A stretch of 64,000 bases of DNA from Mucilaginibacter daejeonensis (GCF_020783335.1 NZ_CP086068.1:2604001-2668000), one strand, 5' to 3'. Numbered from the stretch's first letter, positions 17,850 to 26,255 are shown. The notes: generated by a model not told the origin, from the sequence alone. A program made the numbers and translations.

Positions 17850-18356
17850 ATGGCCATTACCGCTACACAACCGGTCGGTAGCACTCCGAAACAACAAGGC
17901 TACCGCATATCGACCGACAAATGCCTGCTTGATATTAACGCGATATACGCGTTCTTGACCGAGCGTTCATACTGGGCAAAAGGCTTGCCTCTGGAGCGTT
18001 TGCGCAGGTCCATCGAGCATTCAATATGCTTTGGCGTTTATCATCACGACACCTTATGCGGCTTTGCACGGGTGATCAGCGACCACGCTACTTTTGCTTA
18101 CATCTGTGATGTATTTGTAATGGAAGAGCACCGCGGGAATGGCCTTTCTAAGTGGCTGATGCAAACTATTCGCGCTCATGATGAGTTACAAGGACTAAGG
18201 CGTTGGTCATTGGCCACGGCCGATGCACACGACCTTTACAAGCAATATGGCTTTGTACCGGTGAGCAAGCCGGAGCTGTGGATGGAGATCTATACACCTT
18301 ATGAGATACCGGGAGGAACGCATGAACAAAATGAACATCAAGAGACTCATCCTTGA
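17850..18356 (+). CDS. GNAT-family N-acetyltransferase
   Basis: A 168-residue protein whose residues about 20-155 form a GNAT domain: CGFARVISDHATFAYICDVFV as strands 2-4 (the motif spans about residues 70-90), then EEHRGNGLSKWLM as the acetyl-CoA pyrophosphate loop, and DLYKQYGF near the end. It should transfer an acetyl group from acetyl-CoA to a small molecule or protein amine; the acceptor is unknown. Its last 35 bases overlap the start of the following gene in another frame, so the two are translationally coupled. Confidence 0.88.
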   Translation: MAITATQPVGSTPKQQGYRISTDKCLLDINAIYAFLTERSYWAKGLPLERLRRSIEHSICFGVYHHDTLCGFARVISDHATFAYICDVFVMEEHRGNGLSKWLMQTIRAHDELQGLRRWSLATADAHDLYKQYGFVPVSKPELWMEIYTPYEIPGGTHEQNEHQETHP

Positions 18357-18954
18357 GGGAGAGGGCGTTTCGCAGGATTTCAAGAAGACCATCACCAGCT
18401 GCGAAAAGATCGCGAAAACGATGGTATCGTTTGCCAACAATAAAGGCGGAAGGTTGCTCATAGGTGTGGCAGATGACGGCTCTATCAAGGGTGTCCGGTC
18501 AGAAGATGAAGAACGGTACATGATCACCCGAGCGGCTCACTTTTTCTGCAGGCCTGCGCTGGAGCCCGTGTTTGAGGAAGTTTATGTGGATGATAAAGTG
18601 GTGGTGGTGGTGGACATCCCATCGAGCGATACTAAACCGCATTATGCCTTAGGAGATGATGGAAAATGGTGGGTATACATCAGGGTAAAAGATAAAAGCG
18701 TACTGGCCAGCAAGATAGTGGTTGATGTGCTTAAACGATCCGACGATAACAGCGGTGTGCTGATCGAATATTCGAGCAAAGAAAAAGCGCTGCTGGAATA
18801 CCTCGACCAGAACGATCGCATTACCGTGCCCGAATACTGCAAATTACTGAATATGAGCCGCCGACGGGCACAGCGTATATTGGTGAACCTGGTGCTGTCT
18901 GGCGTGATCAGAGTGCACACGTCTGAAAAAGAAGAGTTTTATACGGCAGCCTGA
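18322..18954 (+). CDS. AlbA_2 (Schlafen-type) putative DNA-binding/ATPase-like protein
   Basis: Start chosen at the ATG at 18322 because a perfect GGGAGGAA ribosome site lies just upstream; it gives 210 residues. Residues about 10-130 form an AlbA_2 domain: GEGVSQDFKKTI, ANNKGGRLLIGVADDGSIKGV, and VVVVVDIPSSDTKPHY. A winged-helix-like segment follows, near residues 150-205 (YLDQNDRITVPEYCKLL and RRRAQRILVNLVLSGVI). Proteins of this type are annotated as transcriptional regulators or nucleic-acid-binding helicase relatives, and some act in stress or defence. The function here is not known. It is coupled to the GNAT gene. Confidence 0.82.
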   Translation: MNKMNIKRLILEGEGVSQDFKKTITSCEKIAKTMVSFANNKGGRLLIGVADDGSIKGVRSEDEERYMITRAAHFFCRPALEPVFEEVYVDDKVVVVVDIPSSDTKPHYALGDDGKWWVYIRVKDKSVLASKIVVDVLKRSDDNSGVLIEYSSKEKALLEYLDQNDRITVPEYCKLLNMSRRRAQRILVNLVLSGVIRVHTSEKEEFYTAA

Positions 18955-18970
18955 GCCAAAAGCATTATCT

Positions 18971-18978
18971 TATCTTTG
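18971..18978 (+). promoter_or_regulatory. -7 box (TATCTTTG) for the MATE gene
   Basis: TATCTTTG fits TAnnTTTG and lies 23 bases before the ATG at 19002, in a 47-base intergenic region. Confidence 0.6.
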
Positions 18979-19001
18979 CAGCATCTACCCCATTCAAGTT
19001 T

Positions 19002-20387
19002 ATGCTGTCCTCGTTCACTCAATACCGCTCCCATTATCGCCATAACCTCAAGTTAGCCATCCCGGTGGTGATCTCACAACTGGGGCACACTTTGGTACAG
19101 TTAAGTGATAGCGTTATCGTAGGTCACTTTGTGGGCACCATTTCATTGGCAGCTGTGTCATTGGTCAACAGCGTGTTCGTCGTAGGCATGGTGATGGGTC
19201 TGGGTATCAGCTATGGTATCACGCCGCTCATCGCACAAAATAACGGGCAGCAAAATCATGCCGAATGTGGGAGGCTCTTGTCCAACAGCCTTTTCATTAA
19301 CTTGATATCTGGCATCCTCTTATTCGTAGCCATGTATTTTGGTGCGGGCAACCTGCTCGGCCATCTCAAGCAATCACCTGAAGTGCTTAAGCAGGCCCGA
19401 CCATTCATGTTATTACTTTCAGTATCCATCATCCCCATGCTCATCTTCGGTACCTTCAAGCAATTTGCCGAAGGATTGGGGTTCACTAAGCAAGCCATGA
19501 GCATCTCCATATGGGGCAATCTGCTCAACATCTGCCTCGGTGTTATCTTCGTGAAAGGGTTGTTCGGGATCAGACCTATGGGTATAAGCGGTGTAGGCTA
19601 TGCCACACTGATCGACCGGACCATTATGGCGATCGTGATGGGCATCTACGTATTCCGCTCAAAGCATTTCAAAGCTTATCTTCAAACGTTCAAGTTCACA
19701 TTGATCGACCGCACACGTTGTTTGAACCTGATCAAGATCGGTGCTCCGGTAGCTATGCAATATACTTTCGAGGTAAGTGCATTTAGCGCCGCAGCCGTTT
19801 TGGTGGGTCAGATCGGTGCAGTGGAACAGGCCGCACACCAGGTGGCTATCAATTTGGCTTCGCTCACGTATATGATGGCCAGCGGTGTTTCGGCAGCGGC
19901 GGCTATCAGGTCAGGTAATTACTTCGGCGCCAAAAGTTATGCTGATCTCCGTGCATCGGCTATAGCCAGTTATCACATTGTATTGGTGTTTATGACCATT
20001 ACAGCCCTGATATTTGTCGCCGGTAATGAATGGCTCCCGTGGATCGTTACCTCAGACGTGAGGGTGATCAGCGTAGCATCGGGTCTCTTGATCATTGCCG
20101 CTTTGTTCCAGGTGTTTGACGGCACACAAGTGATCGGCTTGGGTATACTGCGAGGTATGGGCGATGTCAATGTGCCTACCCTGATCACCTTCTTGGCCTA
20201 TTGGGTGGTGGGATTGCCATTGGGTTATGTGCTAGGCCTGAAACTGGGATTAGGAGCAGAAGGGGTTTGGTACGGGTTGGTAGCCGGTTTGGCGGTGGCT
20301 TCGGTGTTGCTCTATCTGCGATTTATCAAAACGACCAAAAAGCACCTGGAGAACTACATCTTTGATGATGCCATGAAAATATCCTGA
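19002..20387 (+). CDS. MATE-family multidrug efflux transporter
   Basis: A 461-residue membrane protein with twelve predicted spans. It opens with the typical LAIPVVISQLGHTLVQLSDS segment and VGHFVGTISLAAVSL. The second half repeats the fold beginning IKIGAPVAMQYTFEVSAFSAA. The GGFVLG-type pore loop of eukaryotic members is absent, and the overall pattern is NorM-like. These pumps export cationic drugs or metabolites in exchange for Na+ or H+. The gene is convergent with the deacetylase-like gene, leaving only four bases between the stop codons. Drug specificity cannot be inferred. Confidence 0.93.
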   Translation: MLSSFTQYRSHYRHNLKLAIPVVISQLGHTLVQLSDSVIVGHFVGTISLAAVSLVNSVFVVGMVMGLGISYGITPLIAQNNGQQNHAECGRLLSNSLFINLISGILLFVAMYFGAGNLLGHLKQSPEVLKQARPFMLLLSVSIIPMLIFGTFKQFAEGLGFTKQAMSISIWGNLLNICLGVIFVKGLFGIRPMGISGVGYATLIDRTIMAIVMGIYVFRSKHFKAYLQTFKFTLIDRTRCLNLIKIGAPVAMQYTFEVSAFSAAAVLVGQIGAVEQAAHQVAINLASLTYMMASGVSAAAAIRSGNYFGAKSYADLRASAIASYHIVLVFMTITALIFVAGNEWLPWIVTSDVRVISVASGLLIIAALFQVFDGTQVIGLGILRGMGDVNVPTLITFLAYWVVGLPLGYVLGLKLGLGAEGVWYGLVAGLAVASVLLYLRFIKTTKKHLENYIFDDAMKIS

Positions 20388-20391
20388 CCCC

Positions 20392-21294
20392 TTAAAAATA
20401 TAGATCAAGCGCTACCTTGTAGGTATTGCAATGAGCATCAACGATGTCTTTGATGTTGGGCGAATACCCACCACCCATGCTTACTTGAACTGGTATACCG
20501 GCATCCTTGCAATTCTTTAATACGATACGATCGCGCTCCTGGCACCCTTCGCGGCTCAGCGTTAGTTTGCCAAGTTTGTCACTGGCGAGCACGTCAACTC
20601 CTGACAGATAGAAGGTCATTTGCGGTCGAACCTGCTCGATAAGCCGCGGTACGTTATCGTTAACGATATTCAAAAACTCTTCATCGCCAACGCCGTCGGG
20701 CAACGATATGTCCAGATCTGACCGTTCTTTACGGGCAGGAAAATTATTGGCCCCATGCATTGAGAATGTGAACACCCTTGGCTCCTGCTCAAATATCTGC
20801 GCGGTGCCATTACCCTGATGCACATCCAGATCAATGATGAGGATGCGTTCTACTTCACCTTTGTTTAATAGATGGTTAGCGGCTATAGCCTGATCATTCA
20901 ACATACAAAACCCTTCTCCCCAGTTGGTACCAGCGTGGTGCGTTCCTCCGGCTACATTGAACGCTACTCCGTTCTGCATGGCAAAATAACAACCGTCAAT
21001 AGTTCCCTTAGCGATCCTGATCTCGCGCTGCACTAATTGTGCGTTCAAAGGGAAGCCGATGCGGCGCTGTTCCTTTGGCGACAAGGTGAGGTCGCGCAGT
21101 TGCTTCCAGTATTCGGCATCATGAGTGAGCAGGATCGTCTCCTCATCCAAGGGCTCAGGCGAAAAAAGATTCTCTTTGGTGATCGCTCCTTCATGTAACA
21201 ATTGCGCCGGGATCAACTCATATTTAAGCATCGGGAACCGGTGACCTTCAGGTAAAGGATGTGCGTAGATCGGGTCAAAAGCTATCTTGAGCAT
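20392..21294 (-). CDS. Histone deacetylase-superfamily amidohydrolase
   Basis: This 300-residue protein has the class II-type HDAC fold. It shows GGTHHAGTNWGEGFC with the tandem catalytic His pair, LIIDLDVHQGNGTAQIF with the zinc ligands Asp and His, FSMHGANNFP, and SGVDVLASDKLG with the third zinc ligand Asp. A GGGYS turn sits near the C-terminus. Bacterial members hydrolyse small acylated amines such as acetylpolyamines or acetylated lysine. The gene lies 16 bases after kynureninase on the same strand, so they are probably cotranscribed. I infer a role in small-molecule deacylation and not chromatin. Confidence 0.93.
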   Translation of the reverse strand: MLKIAFDPIYAHPLPEGHRFPMLKYELIPAQLLHEGAITKENLFSPEPLDEETILLTHDAEYWKQLRDLTLSPKEQRRIGFPLNAQLVQREIRIAKGTIDGCYFAMQNGVAFNVAGGTHHAGTNWGEGFCMLNDQAIAANHLLNKGEVERILIIDLDVHQGNGTAQIFEQEPRVFTFSMHGANNFPARKERSDLDISLPDGVGDEEFLNIVNDNVPRLIEQVRPQMTFYLSGVDVLASDKLGKLTLSREGCQERDRIVLKNCKDAGIPVQVSMGGGYSPNIKDIVDAHCNTYKVALDLYF

Positions 21295-21310
21295 GGATAT
21301 TCAAGAAAAA

Positions 21311-22597
21311 CTATTTGACCAACCTGGCCGCTTCGGCCAGGTGTTTAGCGGCCTCATAAACATCTGTAAAGCTGTTGTAGAAAGGTACTGCACTTAACCT
21401 GATCACATCTGGTTCACGCCAATCACCGAGCACGCCATTAGCTAACAGATGATCAAATATAGCCTTACCGTTCCTTTTGCAAATGATCGACAACTGAGCC
21501 CCCCGGGCACTGGACTCTTTTGGTGTGATGATCTTAAAGATCTGCTCACCCTGTTCAGCGTTGATCCCGTTTATCAGATATTCCAGATACCCTGTCAGGG
21601 CGATGCTTTTTTTGCGCAATGCAGCAACACTACCGGCTTCCTCAAATAATTCGAGTGAAGCTTTGTGAGCGGCCATTAGCAATATTGGGCTGGTGCTTAC
21701 CTGCCACCCTTCAGCGCCGTTCTCCGGCACAAAACCCGGCGTCATTTTGAAACGGGTATCGTTACGATAGCCCCACCAACCTGCAAAACGATTCAGCTCA
21801 CGGTTCTGGTGATGTTTCTCATGCACAAAGATTCCACTGATCCCACCCGGACCAGAATTCATGTATTTGTATGAACACCAGCAGGCAAAGTCGGCCCCGA
21901 TGTCATGAAGCTTCAACGGAACGTTACCAGCTGCATGAGCCAAGTCGAAGCCTACCATCGCGCCAGCCGCATGGCCAGCTTTAGTAATGGCCTCCATATC
22001 GAAGAATTGACCAGTATAGTAGTTGATGCCGCTGAACATCACCAGGGCCAATTTGTCGGCATTTTGTTCAATGGCAGTAAGGATGTCTTCGGTTCTAAGC
22101 GTAACTTCACCCTCACGCGGAAAAAGCTCGATCACTGCCTCCTCAAGATCGAACCCATGAAAGCGTACCTGGCTTTCCATGGCATATTGATCTGACGGGA
22201 AAGCGCCCCCTTCCATAATGATCTTATACCGTTGCTGAGTGGGCTTGTAAAAGCTGACCATCATCAGGTGTAGGTTTATCGTTAAAGAGTTCATGACCGC
22301 TATCTCGACGGGTAAGGCTCCCATGATATTGGCCAACGGCCCAAGCAACTGTTTGTGGTAACCTAGCCAAGGCTCTTCACCATCGAACCAACCTTCAACA
22401 GCAAGCTGATGCCAATTGTCCAACTGGTCGGTGATGGCCTGCTTGGCTGCTTTAGGTTGCAGGCCTAACGAATTGCCGCACAAGTAGATGATATCTTTTC
22501 CATTGTGCTGTGGGATAAGGAAGCGCTCACGAAAGCTATTGAGTTCATCCTTTGCATCAAGCTCGAGTGCGAAATGAGCACTGTTTTGGTATTCCAT
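21311..22597 (-). CDS. kynU: Kynureninase
   Basis: A 428-residue PLP enzyme of aminotransferase class V. It shows YLCGNSLGLQPK, the LTINLHLMMVSFYKPT segment, and ESQVRFHGF. The cofactor Asp lies in VGFDLAHAAGN, and the Schiff-base Lys lies in CWCSYKYMNSGPGG near residue 235. It cleaves kynurenine or 3-hydroxykynurenine to anthranilate or 3-hydroxyanthranilate plus alanine. In Bacteroidota the usual use is tryptophan breakdown or NAD synthesis from tryptophan. No kynA, kynB or kmo gene is in the window, so the pathway must be completed elsewhere. It is read through into the HDAC-like gene. Confidence 0.95.
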   Translation of the reverse strand: MEYQNSAHFALELDAKDELNSFRERFLIPQHNGKDIIYLCGNSLGLQPKAAKQAITDQLDNWHQLAVEGWFDGEEPWLGYHKQLLGPLANIMGALPVEIAVMNSLTINLHLMMVSFYKPTQQRYKIIMEGGAFPSDQYAMESQVRFHGFDLEEAVIELFPREGEVTLRTEDILTAIEQNADKLALVMFSGINYYTGQFFDMEAITKAGHAAGAMVGFDLAHAAGNVPLKLHDIGADFACWCSYKYMNSGPGGISGIFVHEKHHQNRELNRFAGWWGYRNDTRFKMTPGFVPENGAEGWQVSTSPILLMAAHKASLELFEEAGSVAALRKKSIALTGYLEYLINGINAEQGEQIFKIITPKESSARGAQLSIICKRNGKAIFDHLLANGVLGDWREPDVIRLSAVPFYNSFTDVYEAAKHLAEAARLVK

Positions 22598-22610
22598 TAG
22601 CCAATATTAC

Positions 22611-22635
22611 AAAAAAGGCCGATGTGTATCGGCCT
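22611..22635 (-). terminator. Intrinsic terminator after the PNPOx-like gene
   Basis: On the minus strand AGGCCGAT, loop ACAC, ATCGGCCT, then TTTTTT. It lies just after the PNPOx-like stop codon and before the kynU start, so kynU must have its own promoter or rely on readthrough. Confidence 0.85.
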
Positions 22636-22640
22636 ATAAT

Positions 22641-23147
22641 TTATAACTCAACTTTTTCATGTTCACCCGGCTCAAATTTATCGCCTGTGATCACCGACTT
22701 TAACCATTTAAAGGCGAGACCGATAGTGCCCGCGCTGTTATCCCAGTATTCAGCATCGGTTATGTTCACTTTCAAAAGCGTCAATGCAGGGTCATCTATG
22801 CCATCTTTGAAAAATACTTCGACCGCAGGCGACCACAGCTCTTTCATGCGGGTACGATCATCAACAATAGCTGCCGAACCGTTCACACTGATGAAAGTGT
22901 TGTTGGTGCTGTTCGAATAAGTGATGTTGACCTTGTTTTCATGCGAGATCTCGGCCACTTTTGAAGAGAACTCATTGGTAAAGAACCACAGGTTACCATC
23001 AACATCCAACTGAGCGGTGGCCATTGGTCTGCTATGGAAGCCGCCATCCAGAGTGAAAGTCGTTAGCATGGCGGTATTGGCCTTGTCGATCAGGCCGCGC
23101 AAATGGTCGGTATCTTGGAGCTTTTTCAGATCTTTTTCAAAATTCAT
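22641..23147 (-). CDS. Pyridoxamine 5'-phosphate oxidase-like flavoprotein (general stress protein 26 type)
   Basis: From the ATG at 23147 (AAGG ribosome site just upstream) the protein has 168 residues. It has the split-barrel flavin-binding fold: TAMLTTFTLDGGFHSRPMAT near residue 25-45, LWFFTNEFSSKVAEI, and VNITYSNSTNNTFISVNG. A WSPAVEVFFKDGIDDP stretch and the C-terminal LAFKWLKSVITGDKF are typical of the 'general stress protein 26' branch. Members bind FMN, FAD or F420 and reduce small molecules; the substrate here is unknown. It is separated from kynU by a terminator and from the upstream mpg gene by 59 bases. Confidence 0.85.
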   Translation of the reverse strand: MNFEKDLKKLQDTDHLRGLIDKANTAMLTTFTLDGGFHSRPMATAQLDVDGNLWFFTNEFSSKVAEISHENKVNITYSNSTNNTFISVNGSAAIVDDRTRMKELWSPAVEVFFKDGIDDPALTLLKVNITDAEYWDNSAGTIGLAFKWLKSVITGDKFEPGEHEKVEL

Positions 23148-23206
23148 AACCTTGTTAATTAAAGTGATAAATGATGAACACATTAAACACAGTTTTGATT
23201 TGAAGT

Positions 23207-23809
23207 TTATCTATTCGGCTTGCTTACATATATATTGCCTTTCACGTAAAAGCGATAAGGCAGCAATGCGTCTTCTTCGGCATATGCCACACCTATACGA
23301 GGCGCCGCAGCTACCTCGTCATCTGTAAAATGTAGTCCCTTATCTTCGATCCAAAGCTTGTCGCTTTGTAAGCTAATACCGTTCAATTTACGGTCGATCC
23401 CAAACGCCTTGCCCACCGACCCTGGTCCGCGGGTAATGTTCGGCTTTACCAAGGCCATGTTACGCCGGTATAGCATGGCATCGATACCGACCGTCGGGTC
23501 TACCGCTCTGATCAGCACAGCGTGCGGTTGGCCCTCTACCGAGGTGACCACGTTCAACATTTCATGTATGCCATAACATAAATAAACATAAGCTACTCCT
23601 CCCCGCTCATACATGGTCTGCGTCCGATTGGTTCGGCGGTCACCGTATGCGTGTGATGCCCGGTCAATGATCCCATTATAGGCTTCAGTTTCCACAATGT
23701 AGCCGCCGCTCACTACGCCGTCTATGTTGGTGAACAGATATTTGCCTAACAGGTCACGAGCCACCTCCACCACGTTGCTGTTTAAATAATAGGACTCCGG
23801 GAGCTTCAT
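23207..23809 (-). CDS. mpg: DNA-3-methyladenine glycosylase (AAG/MPG type)
   Basis: This 200-residue protein matches the mammalian-type alkyladenine glycosylase family. It shows ARDLLGKYLFT at the N-terminus, GGYIVETEAYNG with the catalytic Glu, DRASHAYGDRRTNRT, and YVYLCYGIHEMLNVV with base-pocket Tyr/His residues. GPGSVGKAFGID lies towards the end. It removes 3-methyladenine, hypoxanthine and ethenoadenine from DNA as the first step of base-excision repair. Its start codon overlaps the stop of the upstream hydrolase gene (ATGA), showing translational coupling. Confidence 0.95.
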   Translation of the reverse strand: MKLPESYYLNSNVVEVARDLLGKYLFTNIDGVVSGGYIVETEAYNGIIDRASHAYGDRRTNRTQTMYERGGVAYVYLCYGIHEMLNVVTSVEGQPHAVLIRAVDPTVGIDAMLYRRNMALVKPNITRGPGSVGKAFGIDRKLNGISLQSDKLWIEDKGLHFTDDEVAAAPRIGVAYAEEDALLPYRFYVKGNIYVSKPNR

Positions 23810-24456
23810 TCGTTTAGGATATCTAAAATAATGCCGCTGATCTCGGCCGCCCGGGTATAGACCATATCATGGCTGCCACGTTCCACGATATGTGTTGAAG
23901 AATTGATGTATCGGTGTGGAAATATCAGGTCGTTATTCCCGATGATGTGATAGGTCTTTTGAGTAACGGGCTTCGGTTTCCACCTCAACACTGCGTGCAT
24001 GGCCCACCGCATAAAAACGGGCGAGCTATGTTTGATCATGTCCACGAACAAAAAGCCGGTCTTACCCTTGGTATCGCCAAATAACGGCTTGATCAGGTTA
24101 CCCATGGATACATAGAACCGGTGCGGCAATATCTTATAAATGGGCACCCTTCTGAAGAATCTAAAGTAAGGCGGTATCTCGCTCGATTCCTTAATGCTGG
24201 AAACGATGATCGCTTTGCCCAGCCGATTCATGTTGCTGATCTCGACCGTCATGATACCACCCAAGGACACGCCCAAAAGATTGGCGCCTTCCGGTATCTG
24301 ATAATGTTCGATAAGCTTTTTAGCATAAGTGCTAATGGTATCATGCTTTTCGGGCTCTATCCAATCTACATGCACCAGTTCATGACCTGGAAGCGATAAT
24401 TTATCAAATAAGCGCCTATCGGCACCCAAACCGGCTATTAGGAACAGTTTAGCCAT
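23806..24456 (-). CDS. Alpha/beta hydrolase-fold protein
   Basis: A 216-residue protein with FLIAGLGADRRLFDKL (oxyanion region), a nucleophile elbow GVSLGGIMTVEI with Ser near residue 65, IIGNNDLIFPH and the likely catalytic His in ERGSHDMVY. It is a small soluble esterase/lipase-like enzyme of unknown substrate. It starts within a TAATG overlap with the end of the sulfoxide reductase gene and ends within the mpg start, so the three genes form a tightly coupled unit. Confidence 0.85.
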   Translation of the reverse strand: MAKLFLIAGLGADRRLFDKLSLPGHELVHVDWIEPEKHDTISTYAKKLIEHYQIPEGANLLGVSLGGIMTVEISNMNRLGKAIIVSSIKESSEIPPYFRFFRRVPIYKILPHRFYVSMGNLIKPLFGDTKGKTGFLFVDMIKHSSPVFMRWAMHAVLRWKPKPVTQKTYHIIGNNDLIFPHRYINSSTHIVERGSHDMVYTRAAEISGIILDILNE

Positions 24457-24932
24457 TAAAAGCGGAGCAGTTTCACCAATTGTTCAAGGTTCTGCTTATC
24501 GGTATCATCGAACTGGTCCAATAGTTCGCTGTCCACATCCAGGACGGCAACCACTTCGCCATCACTGAACAATGGCACCACGATCTCAGACCGCGACAAT
24601 GAACTGCAAGCGATATGCCCCGGGAACGCTTCTACATCAGGCACGATCAGGGTTTGTTTTTGCTGCCAAGAGGCTCCGCAAACACCTTTGCCCGGGCCGA
24701 TGCGGGTACAAGCTACCGGCCCCTGGAACGGGCCTAATACTAGTTCATTATCCTTGACCAGGTAAAATCCCACCCAGAACCATTTGAATTGCTCTTTCAA
24801 TGCGGCCACCATATTCGCCATATTGGCAACAAGGTCGGTCTCGCCATAGAGCAATGCCTCTATTTGAGGGATGAGCGAGCGATATTGGTCAGCTTTATTT
24901 TCGGTATGTAGTATAGTCAGATCTTCGGCCAT
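24456..24932 (-). CDS. msrC: Free methionine-(R)-sulfoxide reductase (GAF domain)
   Basis: The ATG at 24932 gives 158 residues. It is a single GAF domain with WFWVGFYLVKDNELVLGPFQ and the three family cysteines in PVACTRI, GKGVCGASW and GHIACSSLSRSEIVVPL, followed by VLDVDSELLDQFDD. The family reduces free methionine-R-sulfoxide using thioredoxin-recycled cysteines and protects against oxidants. A -7 box lies only five bases upstream of the ATG, so the mRNA may be leaderless. It is the first gene of the unit with the hydrolase and mpg. Confidence 0.93.
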   Translation of the reverse strand: MAEDLTILHTENKADQYRSLIPQIEALLYGETDLVANMANMVAALKEQFKWFWVGFYLVKDNELVLGPFQGPVACTRIGPGKGVCGASWQQKQTLIVPDVEAFPGHIACSSLSRSEIVVPLFSDGEVVAVLDVDSELLDQFDDTDKQNLEQLVKLLRF

Positions 24933-24936
24933 GGTA

Positions 24937-24944
24937 CAAATGTA
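24937..24944 (-). promoter_or_regulatory. -7 box (TACATTTG, minus strand) for msrC
   Basis: TACATTTG on the minus strand ends five bases before the msrC start codon. Transcription would start at or next to the ATG, giving a leaderless message. Confidence 0.5.
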
Positions 24945-24995
24945 ATTATGACGTACAAAAAGTAAATAACCGAATATCATATTTAAGCATTTAAT

Positions 24996-25003
24996 TAGCT
25001 TTG
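24996..25003 (+). promoter_or_regulatory. -7 box (TAGCTTTG) for the CrtA-like gene
   Basis: TAGCTTTG fits TAnnTTTG and ends six bases before the ATG at 25010. It is divergent from the msrC promoter, which lies about 50 bases away. Confidence 0.5.
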
Positions 25004-25009
25004 GCGGTC

Positions 25010-25732
25010 ATGATAGTTAGTATAACCATGGTCAGGTACCGCAAAGCGCTGATACCTTTTGCTCTGCTGGCCATGGCCGTGCACCGTTTGCCATTGGCCC
25101 TGCAGAAAGGCTGCTGCTTTTGGAAACTAATGGGCAGTGGCAAAGGTGGCACCTTTTCATTAAATCCTGATTGGCAGCAATGGTCGCTGCTCACGGTATG
25201 GGATGATCAACAAGAACTCGAACGCTTCTATGAGCGATCATTCATCCTTTCCTGGTGGAAAAAGCTATCGACCGAGCAATGGACCATCTGGCTGTCGCCG
25301 CTACAGGCACATGGTAAATGGGATGGTAAAGAGCCATTTAAAGCATCAGAGCAACAACACACCGGCCCCGTAGCCGTGCTGACCAGGGCCACCATACGTT
25401 TCAACCGGTTAAAGAACTTTTGGGCACATGTGGACGAGGCCGCTAAGTCAATGCTGGAAGCTGAGGGCTATATCAACTCTTTTGGTGTGGGTGAAGCCCC
25501 CGCTTATCGTCAGGCTACGTTCTCGGTATGGGAGAGCTTGGATGATGTCAAAAATTATGCGTACCGCTCTCGTACTCACGCCGATATCATCAAAAAGACA
25601 CGGGCCGAAGGCTGGTATAGTGAAGAGCTGTTCGCGCGGTTCAAGCCGTTGAAGGCATGGGGAACGCTAAATGGCGTGGACCCGCTGCATGGTAAATTAA
25701 ACTTAATTAATCTAAATGAGGATCATAGCTGA
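25010..25732 (+). CDS. Spheroidene monooxygenase (CrtA)-like protein
   Basis: From the ATG at 25010 the protein has 240 residues. Several blocks match CrtA from memory: GCCFWKLMGSGKGGTF near residue 35, SLLTVWDDQQELERF, WTIWLSPLQAHGKWDGKEPF, AVLTRATIRFNRLKNFWAH, GVGEAPAYRQATFSVWES and a closing WYSEELFARF. CrtA proteins are heme-dependent carotenoid ketolases acting on acyclic carotenoids. No phytoene synthase or desaturase gene is in the window, so a carotenoid role here is inference; many non-pigmented Bacteroidota carry this family. An ATG at 25028 is an alternative start, but residues before it align with the CrtA N-terminus. The last 17 bases overlap the next gene. Confidence 0.82.
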   Translation: MIVSITMVRYRKALIPFALLAMAVHRLPLALQKGCCFWKLMGSGKGGTFSLNPDWQQWSLLTVWDDQQELERFYERSFILSWWKKLSTEQWTIWLSPLQAHGKWDGKEPFKASEQQHTGPVAVLTRATIRFNRLKNFWAHVDEAAKSMLEAEGYINSFGVGEAPAYRQATFSVWESLDDVKNYAYRSRTHADIIKKTRAEGWYSEELFARFKPLKAWGTLNGVDPLHGKLNLINLNEDHS

Positions 25733-25961
25733 GATACCCCACCCCGACTTCAAAGTGTCGATACTGAACATGAACCGCAAGTTCATCATCAAGATCGAGC
25801 AGGGCGCGCTGGAGCAAACCTACAAGGTGTCCGAAATGGACCTGATGGACGGTGTGAACAGTGTTTTCGAACTGCTGGACGAAGCATTTTACCAGACCGT
25901 GGCCACCCGTTTCACCGAAATGCGAAAAGATTGGAAAGAGACCTACCAGCGTTATAATTAG
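25716..25961 (+). CDS. Conserved small hypothetical protein, 81 residues
   Basis: An acidic protein starting MRIIAEIPHPDFKVSI with a TAAATGAGG-type coupled start inside the end of the CrtA-like gene. It has alternating strands (KVSILNMN, KFIIKIEQGALEQTYKV) and a C-terminal helix (FYQTVATRFTEMRKDW). I recognise it only as a widespread Bacteroidota hypothetical; no function can be given. There is no signal peptide or membrane span. The compact alpha/beta pattern suggests a small folded protein and not a random frame. Confidence 0.75.
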   Translation: MRIIAEIPHPDFKVSILNMNRKFIIKIEQGALEQTYKVSEMDLMDGVNSVFELLDEAFYQTVATRFTEMRKDWKETYQRYN

Positions 25962-26113
25962 TGTTACAAAAGCTAGTCCAGAGGACCTGCTGATCACTAT
26001 TTCTGGAAATTTCTTGGTTTTTCTGGATTTTTCTTCAGTTGTCCATGTCATGGATGCCGCTTGAACGCTCCAAAGTGTTACATCTATGAAACACTTTTGA
26101 CGGCAATGTAACA
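25962..26113. repeat. MITE-like intergenic element, copy 1 (TGTTACA ends)
   Basis: A 152-base stretch starts with TGTTACA (25962) and ends with its inverted partner TGTAACA (26107-26113), with a further TGTTACA at 26076. Its right end, read on the minus strand, resembles the left end of the element at 59515-59658: TGTTACATT, then a C/G-containing stretch, then CAAAAGTGTT. No gene is encoded. Confidence 0.5.
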
Positions 26114-26255
26114 CCGTTCATCCCACCTGAGGAAGGATGATAATATGTTATAGTTCCTTGCTTAAATCATATAATAAAATCTACCCCGGCGCCGATAGAT
26201 TTGCTATTTCACCATTTAAGCCGACCTGCATTTCCTGAGCCATGTAAAAACGTTG

